This document shows positions 14,361 through 16,736 of a DNA stretch of 16,736 nucleotides, in pieces. Each line of letters begins with the position of its first letter. Within the stretch, counting starts at the first letter, position 1. The DNA comes from Chloroflexota bacterium (lineage in GTDB: Bacteria > Chloroflexota > UBA6077 > CF-72): assembly GCA_019242065.1 (NCBI GenBank), contig JAFAWJ010000986.1:1-16736 (forward strand). Reading direction: 5' to 3'. The notes under the pieces are model-generated. The model was given only the letters and a program-made list of their open reading frames with translations, was not told the DNA's origin and ran no database searches. Made by a program: the position numbers and the translations under genes.

Positions 14361-15361
14361 GTGCGGTCCAGTTTAAGGCGGAGCTCGCGCTGAGCATTGC
14401 CGCCCACCAGCAGCGCGTACTGGTCATCTGGCAATCGCAGCCGCGACAGCGTCGCCAGGTGATCGGCCGGCACGCTGAACGGAGCGTCGCTACCCAGCAG
14501 GACATGGTCGGCCCCCAGGAATTCGATGGCGGCGCGGATCGCGACTGGAGTCTGCCCCGAAGTGTCCGCATAAAACTGCGCAAAGTACTCCGCGGGCGGG
14601 CGCGGCAGCTGCGCGTACGCGGCCTCGTCGTCCTCTGCTGCAGCCTGCAGCTCGAGCCACGAGCCGTTCACACGTCGGCTGAAGGTGGGCAGCATACCGC
14701 CGCTGTGATGCAGCAGGAAGCGCAGGCGCGGATGGCGCTCGAGCACGCCCGAGGCCACCATGCGCGCAGCGAACATGCCCATCTCGTACGGCCAACCGAG
14801 TGCCGCCCACAGACCGAAGCGCGAGCGCGATTCGCCTTTGAAGTCCGGCGTCGTGGGTTGGCGGGCGCCGTGCACCCAGACGCAGGCGTCCAGCTCCTCC
14901 AGGCGGGTCCACAGCGCTTCGAAACGCGGGGCATCCATGGCCTCGCCATTGGAGTTGGTGAAGACCTGCGCGCCGAGCGCGCTCAGGTCGTGGACCGCGC
15001 GGTCCAGCTCGCGAATTGCAGTTTCGGGTTCGTCGAGTGGCAGCGACGCGGCGAAGCCGACGAAGCGATCAGGGTGGCGGCGCACGAGCTCGGCCATGGT
15101 GTCGTTGGCCAGGCGGGCGAGGTCGAGGCCGGCCGCGCCGCGCGCCATCTGCTCGATGGGTGGCAGGCACAGCGTGAGCACCTGGACGTAGCCATCGACG
15201 GCGTCCATCGAACGGAAGCGGGCATCGAGGTCCCACATGGGCGCCAGGTTCGCCCGGCCGCGCAGTCCGCGCAGGAAATCGAGCGCGGGACCAGTGGCGA
15301 CCAGGTTGAAGCGTTCGAGGCACTCGGCAGGGATGATGTGCGGAAACGCGTCAAGCGTCAT
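14357..15361 (-). CDS. ACMSD-type amidohydrolase 2 with altered first metal motif
   Basis: A 334-residue amidohydrolase of the same broad family as its downstream neighbour but divergent. The N-terminal motif reads LDAFPHIIP, so the first histidine of HxH is Phe6, while His8 remains. The other expected positions are kept: His164 (VWVHGARQ), His218/His219 (LLHHSGG) and Asp292 (LLGSDAPF). A 'D.FPH..P' start occurs, as far as I recall, in a subgroup annotated simply as amidohydrolases, so it may be a stable variant and not decay. The rest of the frame is intact and ends in an ATGA overlap with amidohydrolase 1. Likely roles are a hydrolase or decarboxylase with a different metal geometry, or a non-catalytic partner of the canonical enzyme. 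The ribosome site is weak (GGAAG well upstream). Confidence 0.88.
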   Translation of the reverse strand: MTLDAFPHIIPAECLERFNLVATGPALDFLRGLRGRANLAPMWDLDARFRSMDAVDGYVQVLTLCLPPIEQMARGAAGLDLARLANDTMAELVRRHPDRFVGFAASLPLDEPETAIRELDRAVHDLSALGAQVFTNSNGEAMDAPRFEALWTRLEELDACVWVHGARQPTTPDFKGESRSRFGLWAALGWPYEMGMFAARMVASGVLERHPRLRFLLHHSGGMLPTFSRRVNGSWLELQAAAEDDEAAYAQLPRPPAEYFAQFYADTSGQTPVAIRAAIEFLGADHVLLGSDAPFSVPADHLATLSRLRLPDDQYALLVGGNAQRELRLKLDRT

Positions 15362-15400
15362 GCGCTCAACTCTAGCTTCCGACGGGACGCCACCACCTGG

Positions 15401-15943
15401 TTACGACGACGTGGGGACGTCCTGCAACTGAATTGCCCGCATGTCGACGATGCCGTCTTCGCCATGCTCCGCGACGGAGGCCGTGATCTTGCGCATGATC
15501 TCGTCGGGGTCCTCGTCCAGGTTCACCATCTCGAGAAACGGCTGACGCGCCTTCAGGCCCGTCGGCCAGTACACCTCGCAGCGGTTGCCTTCGGGGTCTC
15601 GAAAGTACAGGCCGACCGCGTTGCCGTGCGAGACGATCATGTCGAACTGGACGTTGTGCGCCTTGAAGCGCTTGTAGAACCCGATCACGTCGTCCAGGCT
15701 GTCGCAGCGGAATGAGACCTGCTGGAGCAGCAGCGCATCCTTGTCGGCGACGTTTCTGCCACCGCAAATCAGGAACTCGTGATGCTCGTCGTCCGGACGC
15801 GAGCTCATGAAGACCATGCCCATCTTCGGGTCCTCGTCAGTCACCTGCAGACCGAGCACGTCCTCGTAAAAAGCGCGTTCCTTCTCGATGTCGAACGCGT
15901 GGATGCCGACATGCCCCAGACGAGCAATCGATGGTTGCGTCAT
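15401..15943 (-). CDS. VOC (glyoxalase/extradiol dioxygenase-fold) protein
   Basis: A 180-residue single-module VOC protein with a 50-residue C-terminal tail. The paired beta-alpha-beta units are clear: LGHVGIHAFDIEKERAFYED then VLGLQV (9-34), HHEFLI (54-59), QVSFRCDSLDDVIGFYKRF (75-93) and GLYFRDPEGNRCEVYW (111-126). By position the metal ligands would be His11, possibly Glu56, Gln75 and Glu123. Extradiol dioxygenases normally have His-His at 74-75, but here it is Gln-Gln. Function could therefore be ring cleavage with an altered site, isomerisation, or a glyoxalase-like reaction. The start is the ATG at 15943, with AGGGGA 5 bases upstream. A longer antisense reading that continues to 16729 crosses the intergenic region and the CoA-transferase gene and is not real. 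The gene leads the minus-strand catabolic operon. Confidence 0.87.
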   Translation of the reverse strand: MTQPSIARLGHVGIHAFDIEKERAFYEDVLGLQVTDEDPKMGMVFMSSRPDDEHHEFLICGGRNVADKDALLLQQVSFRCDSLDDVIGFYKRFKAHNVQFDMIVSHGNAVGLYFRDPEGNRCEVYWPTGLKARQPFLEMVNLDEDPDEIMRKITASVAEHGEDGIVDMRAIQLQDVPTSS

Positions 15944-15944
15944 A

Positions 15945-15979
15945 TCTGTCCCCTGAGTGTGTGAGTAATTTCGGACAGA
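15945..15979. promoter_or_regulatory. Inverted repeat in the divergent VOC / CoA-transferase promoter region
   Basis: TCTGTCC (15945-15951) and GGACAGA (15973-15979) form a 7-bp inverted repeat with a 21-base spacer, so centres are 28 bases apart. The left arm overlaps the ribosome site of the VOC gene. The interval 15944-16060 is the only space between two divergent genes and must hold promoters for both; no convincing -35/-10 pair is seen. A dimeric regulator such as the LysR protein is a possible binder, but its T-N11-A signature is not evident. Confidence 0.35.
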
Positions 15980-16060
15980 CTGTACTACCGTTCGCGCTCG
16001 TCGTTCGCTGGGCGGGCGTAGCATGAACCCCGTGCTCGAGAGTTGTTCGCACCCACCCCG

Positions 16061-16736
16061 ATGACCGCCGGCCCGCTGGCTCACATCAAAGTCCTCGACC
16101 TGTGCCAGGCCCGCGCGGGCCCGACCGCCGTCCGCGTCCTGGCCGATCTCGGCGCCCAGGTCATTCAGGTCACGCGGCCAGCCGCGGGTGGCGTCGACGC
16201 CAGCTTCCCCGGCTTCGATCGCGAGAACCTGCACCGCAACAAACGCTCGATGTTCCTCGACCTGCAGACCGACGCGGGCCGCGAGGTGTTCTACCGCCTG
16301 GTGGCGGACGCCGACGTCGTCGCCGAGAACTTTCGGGCCGCCGTCAAATATCGGCTGAAGATCGACTACGCCACGCTCAAGCAGATCAATCCGCGCATCG
16401 TCATGGGCAGCATCTCGGGCTTCGGTCAGGACGGACCCTACGGCGACCGCCCGGGCGTCGATCAGATCGCCCAGGGCATGGGCGGGCTGATGAGCATTAC
16501 CGGCCCGCCGGGTGGCGGTCCGTGGCGCGTGGGCATCGCCATCTCCGATTTGTGCTCCGGCATGTTCCTGGCGCACGGCATCATGGCGGCGCTGATCGAG
16601 CGGGAACGCTCGGGCGAGGGCCAGTGGGTGCACACGTCCCTGCTCGAGGCCCAGATCGCCATGCTCGACTTCCAGGCGACGCGCTGGCTGATCGGGCACG
16701 AGGTCCCGCCCCAGGCGGGCAACGACCATCCCACCG
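16061..16736 (+). CDS. Family III CoA-transferase (CaiB/BaiF type), 3'-truncated by window end
   Basis: The frame opens with an ATG at 16061 and runs 225 codons to the window edge, about the first 55-60% of a typical 390-400-residue enzyme. Translated residues match the CaiB/BaiF family: IKVLDLCQARAGPTAVRVLADLGA (9-32), LDLQTDAGREVF (66-77), VVAENFRAAVKYRL (86-99), INPRIVMGSISGFGQDGPYG (109-128), VDQIAQGMGGLMSITG (133-148). The catalytic aspartate that forms the aspartyl-CoA thioester in formyl-CoA transferase aligns with Asp163 in VGIAISDLCSGM. These enzymes move CoA between carboxylic acids in a ping-pong reaction; here it may activate the acid substrate or a product of the island. It diverges from the VOC gene. 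The usual 'NFRPG' reads NFRAAV, a small deviation. Confidence 0.9.
   Translation, partial: MTAGPLAHIKVLDLCQARAGPTAVRVLADLGAQVIQVTRPAAGGVDASFPGFDRENLHRNKRSMFLDLQTDAGREVFYRLVADADVVAENFRAAVKYRLKIDYATLKQINPRIVMGSISGFGQDGPYGDRPGVDQIAQGMGGLMSITGPPGGGPWRVGIAISDLCSGMFLAHGIMAALIERERSGEGQWVHTSLLEAQIAMLDFQATRWLIGHEVPPQAGNDHPT

Noticed and set aside
15401..16729. A 442-codon minus-strand reading that would fuse the VOC protein to a long upstream extension
   Set aside because: The part beyond 15943 runs antisense to the CoA-transferase gene and across the promoter region, and has no recognisable domain. The ATG at 15943 has a good ribosome site.

Overview
The window is GC-rich (only short AT-richer islands, mainly between divergent genes) and holds 14 genes that I can support, 12 of them complete. 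No tRNA, rRNA, CRISPR array or insertion sequence is visible. The mix suggests a free-living, probably soil or sediment, high-GC bacterium: proline-rich secreted proteins with TPR-like and pre-peptidase C-terminal domains, a PrsW-type membrane protease, and a dense set of amidohydrolase, FAH, VOC and family III CoA-transferase genes. I lean towards Chloroflexota from general resemblance of these families. That is inference, and an actinobacterium cannot be excluded.

Layout. (1) 1-2093, plus strand: two overlapping genes for low-complexity, Pro/Ala-rich proteins. The second has a signal peptide and a C-terminal PPC-like domain. (2) 2363-4028: a ParB-like DNA-binding protein (minus) diverges from a small GAF-like protein (plus) across a roughly 200-bp control region with 21-bp-spaced direct repeats. 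No ParA gene is present. (3) 4071-6249, plus: a MoeA-like molybdopterin-binding protein followed closely by a zinc alcohol dehydrogenase resembling S-(hydroxymethyl)mycothiol dehydrogenase. (4) 6358-8076, plus: a secreted protein with a C-terminal LppP/LprE-like segment, then a PrsW-family intramembrane protease. (5) 8116-12165, plus: a LysR regulator, two tandem FAH-family hydrolases and an MBL-fold hydrolase, with ATGA overlaps between the last three. (6) 12177-15943, minus and convergent: an HsaA-like flavin-dependent monooxygenase, two overlapping ACMSD-type amidohydrolases and a VOC protein. (7) 16061 to the end, plus: a divergent family III CoA-transferase, cut by the window edge.

Regions 5-7 read as one catabolic island. 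A flavin monooxygenase and a VOC protein could hydroxylate and perhaps open a ring. FAH and MBL enzymes could cleave C-C or ester/thioester bonds, the ACMSD-type enzymes could decarboxylate or hydrolyse, and the CoA-transferase could activate an acid, under control of the LysR protein. The substrate cannot be read from the sequence. The most unusual details are a VOC protein with Gln-Gln where extradiol dioxygenases have His-His, an ACMSD-like protein whose first metal histidine is Phe beside a canonical paralogue, and the repeat-rich promoter between parB and the GAF gene.
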